A stretch of DNA of 64,000 nucleotides, from NCBI RefSeq assembly GCF_004353905.1, contig NZ_SMOD01000014.1, forward strand, positions 124,001 through 188,000, given 5' to 3'. A program made the position numbers and the translations under genes. Below the pieces are notes generated by a model. That model had not been told where the DNA came from. It was given only the letters and a program-made list of their open reading frames with translations, and ran no database searches. Numbering within the stretch: position 1 is the stretch's first letter; every line of letters begins with the position of its first letter. Positions 1 through 11,384 of the stretch are shown piece by piece. The DNA is from Paraburkholderia guartelaensis. Its GTDB lineage: Bacteria > Pseudomonadota > Gammaproteobacteria > Burkholderiales > Burkholderiaceae.

Positions 1-133
1 GAACTCGCGGAGTGATGCCGACCTGTGCGACTCCTTTGCGTGCGATCCGACGCAGTTAGAACTTACATAAATCGAAACACCGGAGCGAGGAAGTAACGTC
101 TGATCAAAGAGAGAGTGATCAGGTGGCTTGTAG

Positions 134-2248
<2,115 letters not shown>

Positions 2249-2287
2249 GCGCGCTGCGTGTTTCCTCGACCTGAAAACGGACTCGAT

Positions 2288-2734
2288 ATGAACGACGCCA
2301 TACTCAACTTGCCACCCGCTGTCGCGCGGTCCCTCGCGATCTGGCATGAGCTCGTGGATAGCAAGGATCTCAGCCGTCTGGAGTCCATCGTGCATCCAGA
2401 GGCCGTTTTTCGCTCGCCGATGGCGTTCAAGCCCTACGGTCCCGCGCCTGCATTGCTGATGGCACTGCGTACGGTGATCACCATTTTCGAGGGCTTTACC
2501 TATCATCGCCAGTTCGCCAGCGGCGACGGCCTGAACGTCGTGCTCGAATTCAGCGCGACCGTGCAGGACAAGCAACTCAAAGGCATCGACATGATCCGCT
2601 TCGACGAGACGGGGCGCATCGTGGAATTCGAAGTGATGATCCGGCCATTCAACGCATTGCAGGTGCTGGGTGCCGAGATGGGCGCGCGTCTGGCTCATCT
2701 TCTTCCCGCGTATAAAGCCGCGAGCAATCCATGA
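2288..2734 (+). CDS. NTF2-like/SnoaL-fold protein
   Basis: A 148-aa single-domain protein with the pattern of SnoaL/NTF2-like proteins: an N-terminal helix (WHELVDSKDLSRLESIVHPEAVF) followed by beta strands with IDMIRFDETGRIVEFEVMIRP near the C-terminus. This fold binds small hydrophobic ligands and is often found beside lipid, steroid or terpenoid catabolic genes. Its own substrate cannot be read from sequence. The Met at 2288 is preferred over an in-frame Met at 2258 because the extra residues (MFPRPENGLD) look non-coding. Its stop overlaps the next start (ATGA), indicating translational coupling with the downstream crotonase. Confidence 0.82.
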   Translation: MNDAILNLPPAVARSLAIWHELVDSKDLSRLESIVHPEAVFRSPMAFKPYGPAPALLMALRTVITIFEGFTYHRQFASGDGLNVVLEFSATVQDKQLKGIDMIRFDETGRIVEFEVMIRPFNALQVLGAEMGARLAHLLPAYKAASNP

Positions 2735-3858
2735 ACGAAAAATACTTTCGCCTCAGTACCGAAGCAGGCATCGCGCATCTTCTATTGAACCGTCCCGACC
2801 GGCTCAATGTGATGGACCCTGCGTTTTATACGGGCCTGCGCGAAATCGTGCAGGCACTCGATGCGAGTGGCGAGGTTCGCGTGCTCGTCATCAGTTCGAC
2901 GGGCAAGCACTTTTCGGCCGGCATGGATTTCGAGGTGTTCGCCAACATATCGAACGACTTCGACACCCGCAGTCCACGCAAACGCCTCGGTTTTCAGCGC
3001 GCTCTCGCAGATCTGATGGACTGCTTCGAGGTACTCGACAAGGCACGTTTCCCCGTTATCTGCGCCGTGCAGGGCGGGTGCATCGGAGGCGGGCTCGACC
3101 TTGCCGTTGCTTGCGACATTCGCGTCTGCACGGCGGACGCCTTCTTCTGCCTGCAGGAAACGCAGATCGGCATGGTGGCCGATCTTGGCGTGCTGCAACG
3201 CCTGCCCAAGCTCATTCCGGCGGGCGTAGTGCGCCAGATGGCGTACACCAGTGAGCGGTTGAGTGCCGAACGGGCTCTCGCAGTGGGACTCGTCAATGCC
3301 GTGCTGCCCGACGCTGATGCGCTCCATCTCCATGTGATGGAACTGGCGCGCAGCATTGCATCGAAATCTCCGCTTGCAGTGGCGGGAAGCAAGACGGCGA
3401 TGAACTATGCCCGCGATCACGGAACCGCGGAGTCGTTGCAGCACATGGCCCTGCTTCAGAGCGCCATATTCGATACCTCGGACCTGTCCGAAGCCATCGC
3501 AGGCTGGCAGGCCAAGCGTGAATCACGCTTCGAACCCCTGCCGCCATTGCCCGCCATTCAGAGCCTCGGTTCGCTGCAGGTCAGTTCAGCACCCGCCGAT
3601 TCGCAGGCGTCTGCCCCCAAGGACGGGACTCGGGAAAAAACTCAGATGTCCTACTCAATAGAATCCACCGTGAGCGACCTCCTGGGAAGCGCTGCGGCCA
3701 AGGCCATCGTGGAAAAACACCTGCCAGGCCTCTCCTCACATCCGCAGATCGACATGGCGCGCGGCATGCCGCTGACGACGGCGGCGAAGTTCGCGGGTGG
3801 CCTCATCTCGCAGGACGCGCTCGAAAAGATTGAGGCGGATCTCAAGGCGCTGGACTGA
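2731..3858 (+). CDS. Crotonase family, dienoyl-CoA isomerase type, with extra C-terminal domain
   Basis: Residues 1-265 are an enoyl-CoA hydratase/isomerase fold with oxyanion-hole segments HFSAGMD and GGCIGGGLDL. Asp123, Glu143 and Asp151 (in ETQIGMVADLGVLQRLPK) sit where Delta3,5-Delta2,4-dienoyl-CoA isomerases carry their acidic catalytic triad, so isomerisation of 3,5-dienoyl-CoA is more likely than simple hydration. That fits the neighbouring fadH, because the reductase-dependent route needs this isomerase. A Pro/Ser/Ala-rich linker (about 267-303) leads to a ~70-residue helical tail (306-375) absent from ordinary crotonases. The internal Met starting this tail (3646) has no convincing ribosome binding site, so it is read as part of one protein. 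Start overlaps the previous stop. Confidence 0.88.
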   Translation: MNEKYFRLSTEAGIAHLLLNRPDRLNVMDPAFYTGLREIVQALDASGEVRVLVISSTGKHFSAGMDFEVFANISNDFDTRSPRKRLGFQRALADLMDCFEVLDKARFPVICAVQGGCIGGGLDLAVACDIRVCTADAFFCLQETQIGMVADLGVLQRLPKLIPAGVVRQMAYTSERLSAERALAVGLVNAVLPDADALHLHVMELARSIASKSPLAVAGSKTAMNYARDHGTAESLQHMALLQSAIFDTSDLSEAIAGWQAKRESRFEPLPPLPAIQSLGSLQVSSAPADSQASAPKDGTREKTQMSYSIESTVSDLLGSAAAKAIVEKHLPGLSSHPQIDMARGMPLTTAAKFAGGLISQDALEKIEADLKALD

Positions 3859-3925
3859 GTTCCGACCGATCAGTATCGGCATCGGCTCGGTGAGTCAGCT
3901 GTATTAGTGCGGCAAGCAAGCGCCG

Positions 3926-4183
3926 CTATTCCTTCAATGTCGCGAGTAGCCGGTCGATTTCATCGAACTGGCTTTTCGACAGTTGATGGCTTTGCATGAT
4001 TTCCTGCAGGCGCTTTCGCCAATAGGACGGGGGCAGACGCGCCTCGTTCAGGTCCTCCGCAGACAATCGCTGAATCACGGATTTGATGTGCAAGATGTCG
4101 CCGTGAGCGACTCGCGACGAACAGGCGCCCGACATTTTCGGTTGGCCGTCGCCGTCCAAACCCCTTTCTGACATTGTTCCCAT
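3926..4183 (-). CDS. Small hypothetical protein
   Basis: An 85-aa product, not recognised. The C-terminal half is charged and helical (LNEARLPPSYWRKRLQEIMQSHQLSKSQFDEIDRLLATLKE), with natural-looking composition and heptad-like spacing of hydrophobics, which is why it is kept as a probable gene. The N-terminal part is less convincing; a second Met three residues in (4174) is an alternative start. It faces the fadH cluster convergently and lies upstream of the IclR regulator on the opposite strand. No domain, signal peptide or membrane segment is visible. Confidence 0.5.
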   Translation of the reverse strand: MGTMSERGLDGDGQPKMSGACSSRVAHGDILHIKSVIQRLSAEDLNEARLPPSYWRKRLQEIMQSHQLSKSQFDEIDRLLATLKE

Positions 4184-4302
4184 TTTTTATTTGCCGTCGG
4201 AATATGGCGCCGCGCAAACTTGCCCCGAGCGCACCACCGGCCCTGCGGCCTCCTGTTGTCTTCTACCTGGATAACGCACGCAACGAATCGGGCGTGCTGT
4301 AT

Positions 4303-4346
4303 GCCGAATAAATATTTGTGTTCGGCTCTACCGAACGCAGTTCGGC
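4303..4346. promoter_or_regulatory. Putative IclR operator array (GTTCGG/CCGAAC half-sites)
   Basis: Four half-sites occur within 44 bp: GCCGAA (4303-4308), GTTCGG (4320-4325), CCGAAC (4331-4336) and GTTCGG (4340-4345). Neighbouring half-sites form perfect inverted repeats GTTCGG-N5-CCGAAC and CCGAAC-N3-GTTCGG. They lie about 105-150 bp before the IclR-family gene, so autoregulation is the simplest reading. The assignment to that protein is inference. Confidence 0.5.
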
Positions 4347-4449
4347 AGCCTATTTATGGTAGTTTCCACCTTGATGAGTGTCAATATTGGCAGCGCGAAG
4401 CTGGCTATTACGCTTGACCGCCGGCTATCGGATAAAAGACGAAATACAG

Positions 4450-5274
4450 ATGACACAAACAGACCAAACCATTGGGGAGCGCAACGCGCTTCGCAGCGTC
4501 AGCCGCGCGCTCGATGTTCTGGAGACGCTCGGGGGCAGCGGTACCGAGGGGCTCACCGTTGCCGAGATTGCGACGGCCATCGGCGTGTCGAAGAGCACGG
4601 CGTTCGAGTTATTGCAAACCTTGCTCGCCCGCAATTACGTCACCGACGTACGCCTCGGCAGCTCACGGCGCTATCGGCTCGGCTTTGCGCTAGTGCACCT
4701 CGGCGACCGGGCGGCGGCAGACGTCGGCATCTCCCAGCTTGCGATGCCGGTATTGCGCGAACTGACCGATACGACCGGTCTCACGTCCCGCCTTGCGGTG
4801 CTCGACGAGAACGGCTATGCAGTCGCAATCAACCGCGTCGAGGCGCCGGGGATCGTGCGGATCGCGTCCGCCCTCGGACAACGTGAGCTTCCGCATTGCT
4901 CGGCTCTCGGCAAATCGCTGCTCGCGCTATTGCCGCCCGCGCGGGTCGTCAAGCTGCTGGCGCACACCGGCATGCCGCGCCGCACGGAGTACACCTGCCT
5001 GACACCCGCGGAGCTGATGAAGGATCTGATCCTGGTCGCCGAGCGCGGCTACGCATTCGATGACGAAGAAGACAATCTGGGCGTGGTTTGCGTGGGCGCG
5101 GCGATTACGAACCGCGAGGGCGAGGGGGTGGCGGCGATCAGCGTGACGACGCTCAAGAACGGACTGGATGACGACGACCTGCACGCGCTGGGGCGCACGC
5201 TGCGCAGTCATGCAGAACGCATCAGCCGGATGCTCGGCGCGCAGGTTGGCCCGCAAAGCGGCGCGGCGAGCTAG
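4450..5274 (+). CDS. IclR family transcriptional regulator
   Basis: A 274-aa regulator with an N-terminal winged helix (about residues 12-75; SVSRALDVLETLGG, TVAEIATAIGVSKSTAFELLQTL) and a C-terminal IclR effector domain (about 85-260; LDENGYAVAINRVE, LPHCSALGKSLLALLP, ERGYAFDDEEDNLGVVCVGAAI). The Met at 4450 gives the usual short N-terminus; the longer frame from 4378 adds residues unlike the family. It is followed in the same direction by an ABC permease and binding protein, which it probably controls, and is preceded by a cluster of inverted half-sites at 4303-4346. The effector is unknown; IclR proteins commonly sense aromatic or organic acids. Confidence 0.9.
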   Translation: MTQTDQTIGERNALRSVSRALDVLETLGGSGTEGLTVAEIATAIGVSKSTAFELLQTLLARNYVTDVRLGSSRRYRLGFALVHLGDRAAADVGISQLAMPVLRELTDTTGLTSRLAVLDENGYAVAINRVEAPGIVRIASALGQRELPHCSALGKSLLALLPPARVVKLLAHTGMPRRTEYTCLTPAELMKDLILVAERGYAFDDEEDNLGVVCVGAAITNREGEGVAAISVTTLKNGLDDDDLHALGRTLRSHAERISRMLGAQVGPQSGAAS

Positions 5275-5328
5275 CGCGCCTCTGCCTGTCGGAACACTGG
5301 TGCCCCCCGCGACGGGGGCGAGGACCTC

Positions 5329-6030
5329 ATGCTGACCACCTTTTTCGACCTGTTCGATCTGCACGATGCGAGCAGCTATCTGCCTGATCTGCTCAAAGGG
5401 GCGCTCACGAGCATCGAGCTGACTTTCAGCATTCTCGCGCTCAGCCTGCCATTCGGACTGCTGCTTGCCATCGCGAGACTCAGCCGCGCACGGCTGCCGA
5501 GAGCCATTGCATCGGTGTATATCGAGGTCATTCGCGGCACGCCCGCGCTGCTGCAACTGTTCTACATCTATTTCGTGCTGCCCTCATTCGGGATTCGCTT
5601 CGCTCCGTTCACGGCGGGTGTAATCGGGTTGTCGATCAACTACTCGGCGTATCTCGCCGAGGTGTATCGCGCTGGCATCGAAGCCGTGCCGAAGAGCCAG
5701 ACGCAAGCCGCGAAGGCGCTCGGCATGTCCGGCCGCCAGACGTTGCGTCTGATCGTGCTTCCCCAAGCCATCCGTATCGTCGTGCCGCCGCTTGGCAACT
5801 ATGCGATTTCGCTCTTCAAGGACACCTCGCTCGTGTCGATCGTGACGGTCAAGGAGCTGATGTTCACCGGCCAGATCATCTCGTCGACGAACTTCCAGTA
5901 CGTCACGATATTCACGCTGGTCGGCGCGCTGTATCTGGCATTTTCGTGGCCGAGCGCCCTGGTCGTGCACTGGCTCGAGCGCAAGATGGGCACCACGCGC
6001 ACGGCGAGTCCCGCAGTGCGTGCGCGATGA
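5329..6030 (+). CDS. Polar amino acid-type ABC transporter permease
   Basis: A 233-aa inner-membrane permease of the His/Glu/Gln (HisMQ) family. It has about five membrane segments, an EVIRGTPALLQLFYIYF segment typical of amino acid permeases, and the cytoplasmic EAA-type loop SQTQAAKALGMSGRQTLRLIVLPQA that docks the ATPase. A GCGAGGA-type ribosome binding site precedes the ATG; a GC-rich 6-bp hairpin (5302-5319) sits just upstream of it. The next gene encodes a matching family-3 binding protein, but no ATP-binding subunit is present in the cluster. The substrate is not deducible. Confidence 0.92.
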   Translation: MLTTFFDLFDLHDASSYLPDLLKGALTSIELTFSILALSLPFGLLLAIARLSRARLPRAIASVYIEVIRGTPALLQLFYIYFVLPSFGIRFAPFTAGVIGLSINYSAYLAEVYRAGIEAVPKSQTQAAKALGMSGRQTLRLIVLPQAIRIVVPPLGNYAISLFKDTSLVSIVTVKELMFTGQIISSTNFQYVTIFTLVGALYLAFSWPSALVVHWLERKMGTTRTASPAVRAR

Positions 6031-6124
6031 CCGGTGCGCTCGCACGAGGGGCGGAAAACTGTACGCGGGCGAATGGCAGGATCACATCATCACATCTGGA
6101 TAACTAACTAATTCGGGGTGTTTC

Positions 6125-6985
6125 ATGCGCAAAGCTACGCTGGCATTCGCATCGATAGTAATGGGTGTTGCGGCGTTGTCGTCCAATGCCCACGCGGCTG
6201 ATAGCGCGGCGATCACCGACGTGCGCTTCGATGGCGGAGACGGCTCGTACGCGCGCGCGCTCAAGAACGGCATCACGCTCGTGATCGCCGCCGATCCGCC
6301 GTCGACTTTCCGGGACGAAAAAACGCACACGTTCGACGGTGCTGATGTGCGCATCTTCCGCGAAATCATGAAGCGGCTCAATATCACGAAGGTCACGTGG
6401 GACATCGTGCCGTTCGACGCGATGATTCCTGCACTGCTCGCCGGTCGCGCCGACATCATCGTCGACAACCTGCACGAAAACGAGCAGCGGCTGCGCGTCG
6501 TAGCCTTCACCAGCCCGGCATACTGGTACGGGTCGGGCATCGCGGTGCAGCGTGGCAATCCGTCGAAGATTCATGGATGGGACGACTTCGCCGGCCATAC
6601 TGTTGGCACGGTGCGCGGGAGCATCAATCACCAGTTGCTCGAAGGGCGCAAGGACCTGAAGGAGCTCAAGCTCTACACGAGTAACGAGGCGGAGTTCTCC
6701 GATCTGATCGCGGGGCGAATTGACGTTGCGATGGAAGACGACATCAAGATCGGGCAATTCCTGAAACAGCATCCATCTGCAGCAATGCAAATGGTGGCTG
6801 ACTACAGGCCGCTACCGCAGGAATACGGCTACGCGCGCTACGCTTTGCGCAAGGGCGACGTCGATCTGAACAACGCGGTGTCTCGAACGCTCGACGAACT
6901 TCGCGCCGATGGAACGCTGGGGTCGATCATCAGACAGTTCGGCTATACCGATCGCAATCTCTGGTTTTTCCCGGTGAAGAACTGA
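6125..6985 (+). CDS. Family 3 ABC transporter substrate-binding protein
   Basis: A 286-aa periplasmic protein with a signal peptide (about residues 1-24, ending SSNAHA) and a bacterial extracellular solute-binding family 3 fold. The fold is shown by the GITLVIAADPPSTFRDEK opening, IMKRLNITKVTWDIVPFDAMIPALLAGRADIIVDNL, and the C-terminal segment LDELRADGTLGSIIRQFGY. It most likely binds an amino acid or related polar molecule and delivers it to the permease encoded 94 bp upstream. Production under the IclR regulator at 4450 is inferred from order and orientation. Confidence 0.9.
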   Translation: MRKATLAFASIVMGVAALSSNAHAADSAAITDVRFDGGDGSYARALKNGITLVIAADPPSTFRDEKTHTFDGADVRIFREIMKRLNITKVTWDIVPFDAMIPALLAGRADIIVDNLHENEQRLRVVAFTSPAYWYGSGIAVQRGNPSKIHGWDDFAGHTVGTVRGSINHQLLEGRKDLKELKLYTSNEAEFSDLIAGRIDVAMEDDIKIGQFLKQHPSAAMQMVADYRPLPQEYGYARYALRKGDVDLNNAVSRTLDELRADGTLGSIIRQFGYTDRNLWFFPVKN

Positions 6986-7015
6986 TTGCGTTGAGTACCA
7001 GGCTGCTTGTCTGTT

Positions 7016-8182
7016 TCAGGCAGCAAATGCGCGGTCGCAGATCTCAACGCGGTTGCGGCCGAGATGCTTGGCGTGATAGAGCGCATTGTCGGCATCGCGC
7101 GCCAATTGCTGGATCGTCGCCTCGGCGGCGGCGAGGCAGGCCACGCCGATGCTGCATGTGTATCGAATGCCAGGCGCCGTGATGCCGGGCTCAGCGATTC
7201 GCGTGCGGATCACTTCGGCCAGCTCGTGCGCCTTTTGCAATGAGAGTGCCGGCAGCAACACGGCGAACTCTTCTCCTCCCCAGCGCGCGAGATAGGCTGA
7301 CGGCGGCATTGCCGCACTGGCGCGCTCCGCGAAGTCGATCAGGACGTTGTCTCCCGTATCGTGCCCATGCTCGTCGTTGACCCGCTTGAAGTGGTCGAGA
7401 TCGATCAGGAGCATGGAGAGCATGCCTCCATTGCGCTTTGCCAGTTCACGTTCCTCTTCGAATGCGAGCGCGAGCGCGCGGCGGTTCAGCAAACCTGTCA
7501 GCGGATCGCAGTACGACTGCCGCTCAAGCTGTGTGCGTAGCCGCTCCATTGCAATCAGCAGAAGGCCCACTGTCACGAGCAAGGAAAATGCGGCACCCGC
7601 GGTGAGATAGAACGTCTGCATCCATTCCGGATGGAAGAGGTCGGGCAGGCCCCGCGTCGCAAGCGCGACGGAGATAGCGCGTGCGCCGGCAACCGCGCAT
7701 TCTGCAAGAAGCAGTGCGCCAACGAAAAGCGCCATGCGGCTGGGACGCCCAAGGCGGAGCATAACCACGCCATGCGTGCCGTAGAGTAGCGCGAGTACCC
7801 CGGTGATCACGACAGTGCGGCCCGCAACGGATGGATGGACCAGCCACAGCCAGATCATGCCGGCGGCGGCGATGAAGAGCAGCAGCGAGACAAATCGCCA
7901 GCTGGGTCGGCACCCATAGAGGTGCTGGGTGCCAACGAGTCCCAGCCCCGTGCCAAAGACGATTCCGCAATTCGCAACAAGGATCGAAAGCCAGTCCGGC
8001 ACGCTGCCGCGGAACGCGAGCAGGAGCACCGATACGCTGACCACCAGCGCACCTGATGCCCAATGACGGACCCCGCGTATGTTCTGAGGAAAGCTTCGGG
8101 CGAGCGAAAACAAGGCGATTGCCATCAGTCCTGGCATGACGGAAGACATCAGGATGACCGTGCGCAAATCGAAGAGCGGCAT
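7016..8182 (-). CDS. Membrane-bound GGDEF diguanylate cyclase
   Basis: A 388-aa protein with about six N-terminal membrane segments (residues 8-212) and a C-terminal GGDEF domain (about 220-385). It keeps the metal-binding Asp261 (LLIDLDHFKRVND) and the signature as GGEEF (302-306), both compatible with c-di-GMP synthesis. No RxxD inhibitory site precedes the signature (SAYLARW), so product inhibition by the usual I-site is not expected. The Met at 8182 gives the common family opening MPLFDLRTVILM; the longer frame from 8308 is atypical. It is divergent from a PAS-GGDEF-EAL gene across a 289-bp region. The input signal of the membrane part is unknown. Confidence 0.92.
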   Translation of the reverse strand: MPLFDLRTVILMSSVMPGLMAIALFSLARSFPQNIRGVRHWASGALVVSVSVLLLAFRGSVPDWLSILVANCGIVFGTGLGLVGTQHLYGCRPSWRFVSLLLFIAAAGMIWLWLVHPSVAGRTVVITGVLALLYGTHGVVMLRLGRPSRMALFVGALLLAECAVAGARAISVALATRGLPDLFHPEWMQTFYLTAGAAFSLLVTVGLLLIAMERLRTQLERQSYCDPLTGLLNRRALALAFEEERELAKRNGGMLSMLLIDLDHFKRVNDEHGHDTGDNVLIDFAERASAAMPPSAYLARWGGEEFAVLLPALSLQKAHELAEVIRTRIAEPGITAPGIRYTCSIGVACLAAAEATIQQLARDADNALYHAKHLGRNRVEICDRAFAA

Positions 8183-8471
8183 GCAGGTTCGGCGAGAGTA
8201 GGCACCGCGCCTATATAACACATCGATGTCGTTTGGCGCGATGCCAGGATGAGACATGCGCGATAACTCACGCAAACGCGGAACGAATTCGCGGGCAATG
8301 CGCGCCATGTGCTTGCCGCAAGTCCATAGGATCCCACTCGACGCACTTCAGAATTCTCGAATTCTGCCGTTAGCGGGTGGATGGCATGCCGTGTTGCGCG
8401 TTGTTGAAGTTGCCGATTGAGGGAACGAGTGCGTAGATGGCGTTGTACGAGCACACATTCTCTTTGACAGC

Positions 8472-11384
8472 ATGAGAAACCCTGAAATGGACGCAGAAAG
8501 CCAGTACAGCGAGCCGGTCAGCAACCTCCCTATGCCGGTCATCCGTTACGACGCGCAAGGTCAACAACGCTACGTGAACAGCGCGGCCCTGGCGATGATG
8601 AGGGACACATCCGGAAGCGCCTGCGCGACGAATGCCGAAGCCCGAATCTTTTCACCCCAGGCGCTGCAGCAGTACCTCGATACCGTGCGCGAAGTCGCGA
8701 CTACCGGCGTCGCACGTGAGCTGGAACTGACGTTCGACGGCCTGCCGCACATGCACGGCGAACACTACCTGGTGCAGTTCGTAAGCTATCCGGCTTCGGA
8801 AGCGGCTCCCGGGGTGCTTGCGATCTATTTCAACATCACGGCGCGCAAACGTGCTGAGGCAAAACTCCGTGAACGCGAGTCATTTCTCGAATCGCTGCTC
8901 GACACCATGCCCATTCCTGTCTTTTCGAAAGACAGGGAAGGGCGATACCTTCACCTCAATCGGGCTTTCGAAGAATTTCTTGGCGTCCCCAAAGAGCGGT
9001 TCATCGGCAAGACCGTCTTCGAAACGAGTCCGCACGAGCTGGCGCAAACCTATTTCGCCAAGGACGAGGAGCTGTTTGCGAAAGGCGGGATCCAGCGCTA
9101 CGAATTCAAGGTCCAGAACGCAAAGAAACAAGTGCGCGACGTGGAATTCAGCAAGGCCGTTTTCCACGACGATGAAGGCCATCAGGCCGGCTTGATTGGC
9201 GCCATTCTGGACATTACCGAGCGTAAGCAGGCGGAGTCCGAGCAGCGTGCCCAATATGAGCGGATTCTTCAGCTCAACGAACGCCTCGAATACAAGGCGC
9301 GCGAATTGTCCGGCGCGCGCACCCAGTTGATGACCGTTCTGCACACCATCCCCGATTTGGTGTGGTTGAAGAGCACCGCGGGCGTCTTCCTGATTTGCAA
9401 TCAGAGTTTCGAGCGATTTGTCGGCAAGTCGAAAGCTGAAATTCTCGGGGGAACGGATTTCGACATCTTCGATGCCGAGCTGGCGGACTACTTTCGGGAA
9501 CGCGACAAGGCCGCAATCGATGCCATGCACGTTTGCGTGAGCGACGAGTGGGTGGTCGCACCGCCGACCAGTGAACGGACGTTGCTCGAAACTCGACGCC
9601 TGCCGGTGTTCGATGCAGAAGGGATGGTGGCGGGTGTGCTCTGCGTGGCGCGCGACATGACTGAACGTCGGCGTTTCGATGAGAGACTCGCACGCCGGGA
9701 ACGTGAGTTTAGAACCCTCGTCGAAAACTCGCCCGATACGGTCGCCCGCTACGGACGCGATTGCCGACGCCTCTACGTCAATCCCACTTTCGCATCACTC
9801 GCCATCGGAGGGGCGCAAGCGCTGCTCGGCAGGACGCCGGCCGAGTATCCAGGTGGGCCAGGGTCCGTTCTCTATGAGCAGCAGCTCAGGGAAGTCTTCG
9901 CAACGGCAAGCGACAGGGAATTCGAGCTGATCTGGGGGCCTGACGAGAGCAGAGAGCTATGCCAGCTGATCCGGTTGACACCGGAACTGGGACCGGACGG
10001 CATGGTGGAAACCGTCCTTGCCGTGGGACGGGATATCTCGGAACTACACGCCTCCAGAGGGAAGATCCATCGGATGGCGTATTTCGACGCGCTAACGGCG
10101 CTTCCGAATCGCGTGCAGTTCAACGAAGACTTGCGTCTGGCCATCTCGAACGGCGCGCACGACGGCTATACGGCCGTCATGATGATCGACATGGACCGCT
10201 TCAAGGGTGTCAACGACACGATGGGCCACGCGATCGGTGATGAGTTGCTGCGCGAGGCGGCGCGCCGCCTGGTGACATGTGTGCGTCCGGAGGACACTGT
10301 TGCCCGCTTTGGTGGCGACGAGTTCGCGGTTTTGCTGCCCGGGGTTGCCGATCGCGGCATCGTCGAGGACATCTCCGCGATGATCATCAAGCGGCTCGAC
10401 GAACCTTTCCTGCTCGATGGAAGAGAAGTGTTCGTATCGTGCAGCGTGGGGATCGCGCTGTATCCGGTCGACAGCACCGACGCGAAAGACTTGCTGAGAT
10501 ATGCCGACTCGGCAATGTACCTTGCGAAGCGCTCAGGGCGCCGCGGTTTTCGCTTTTACACGAAGGACCTGACCATCGAGGCCACCGCGCGCCTTTCGCT
10601 CGAGTCGGAGCTGCGGCGCGCAATCGATCTGGGCGAATTTGCATTGTATTACCAGCCTCAGGTTACGCTTCGTGGCGCGGAAGTCATCGGTTCGGAAGCC
10701 TTGCTGAGATGGAATCGTCCCGGCGAGGGCTTCATTCGCCCGGATCAGTTCGTGCCGCTTGCAGAAGAAACAGGTCTGATCGTCGATCTCGGGCGTTGGG
10801 TGCTGCTCGAGGCTTGCCGCTCGGCCGTCGAATGGAATACCAGGAGCGGCGCGCGCCACAGGGTGTCGATTAATCTTTCCGCGCGACAGTTTCAGTCGCG
10901 CGACCTCGCACTGACGGTAAGAGATGTCCTCGATGAAACCGGTTGTCGGCCCGAGTGGCTGGAGTTTGAGATCACCGAAAGTCTGCTGCTCGAGGAGGAC
11001 GACTCAGTCCTGAGCGCGCTTCTGACGTTCGAGAACATGGGCGTTTCCATTGCGATCGATGATTTCGGCACCGGCTATTCCGCGCTCAGCTATTTGACCC
11101 GATTCCCTATCGATACGCTCAAGATCGATCGTACGTTCGTGCAGCGAGTCACGACTGACCGGCGCCATGCCGAACTCGTGAAGGCCATCCTTTCCATCGC
11201 GCGTTGCCTCGGGCAGCGGGTTGTTGCCGAAGGCGTCGAGACGATAGAGCAGGCTGCGTTTCTCGATGCACATGGGTGTGAGGTTGCGCAGGGCTTTCTC
11301 TACAGCGTGCCGCTGCCGAAGCCTGCCATTGCGTCGCTTCCCCGTTTCCTCGATCCAGGCGCTGCGCGCCACGTCAATCCGTAA
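8472..11384 (+). CDS. PAS-PAS-PAS-PAS-GGDEF-EAL signalling protein
   Basis: A 970-aa cytoplasmic c-di-GMP protein. Four PAS-type sensor domains lie at about residues 18-125, 137-255, 285-400 and 410-525, with PAC-type ends such as GAILDITERKQAE. The GGDEF domain (535-700) has an intact signature (614-618) and an RPED I-site at 605-608, five residues upstream. The EAL domain (715-960) keeps EAL at 742-744 and DDFGTGYSAL at 863-872. Both synthesis and hydrolysis therefore look chemically possible; which dominates cannot be decided. The start at 8472 or the Met at 8487 are both plausible because the ribosome binding site is weak. It is divergent from the membrane diguanylate cyclase. Confidence 0.94.
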   Translation: MRNPEMDAESQYSEPVSNLPMPVIRYDAQGQQRYVNSAALAMMRDTSGSACATNAEARIFSPQALQQYLDTVREVATTGVARELELTFDGLPHMHGEHYLVQFVSYPASEAAPGVLAIYFNITARKRAEAKLRERESFLESLLDTMPIPVFSKDREGRYLHLNRAFEEFLGVPKERFIGKTVFETSPHELAQTYFAKDEELFAKGGIQRYEFKVQNAKKQVRDVEFSKAVFHDDEGHQAGLIGAILDITERKQAESEQRAQYERILQLNERLEYKARELSGARTQLMTVLHTIPDLVWLKSTAGVFLICNQSFERFVGKSKAEILGGTDFDIFDAELADYFRERDKAAIDAMHVCVSDEWVVAPPTSERTLLETRRLPVFDAEGMVAGVLCVARDMTERRRFDERLARREREFRTLVENSPDTVARYGRDCRRLYVNPTFASLAIGGAQALLGRTPAEYPGGPGSVLYEQQLREVFATASDREFELIWGPDESRELCQLIRLTPELGPDGMVETVLAVGRDISELHASRGKIHRMAYFDALTALPNRVQFNEDLRLAISNGAHDGYTAVMMIDMDRFKGVNDTMGHAIGDELLREAARRLVTCVRPEDTVARFGGDEFAVLLPGVADRGIVEDISAMIIKRLDEPFLLDGREVFVSCSVGIALYPVDSTDAKDLLRYADSAMYLAKRSGRRGFRFYTKDLTIEATARLSLESELRRAIDLGEFALYYQPQVTLRGAEVIGSEALLRWNRPGEGFIRPDQFVPLAEETGLIVDLGRWVLLEACRSAVEWNTRSGARHRVSINLSARQFQSRDLALTVRDVLDETGCRPEWLEFEITESLLLEEDDSVLSALLTFENMGVSIAIDDFGTGYSALSYLTRFPIDTLKIDRTFVQRVTTDRRHAELVKAILSIARCLGQRVVAEGVETIEQAAFLDAHGCEVAQGFLYSVPLPKPAIASLPRFLDPGAARHVNP

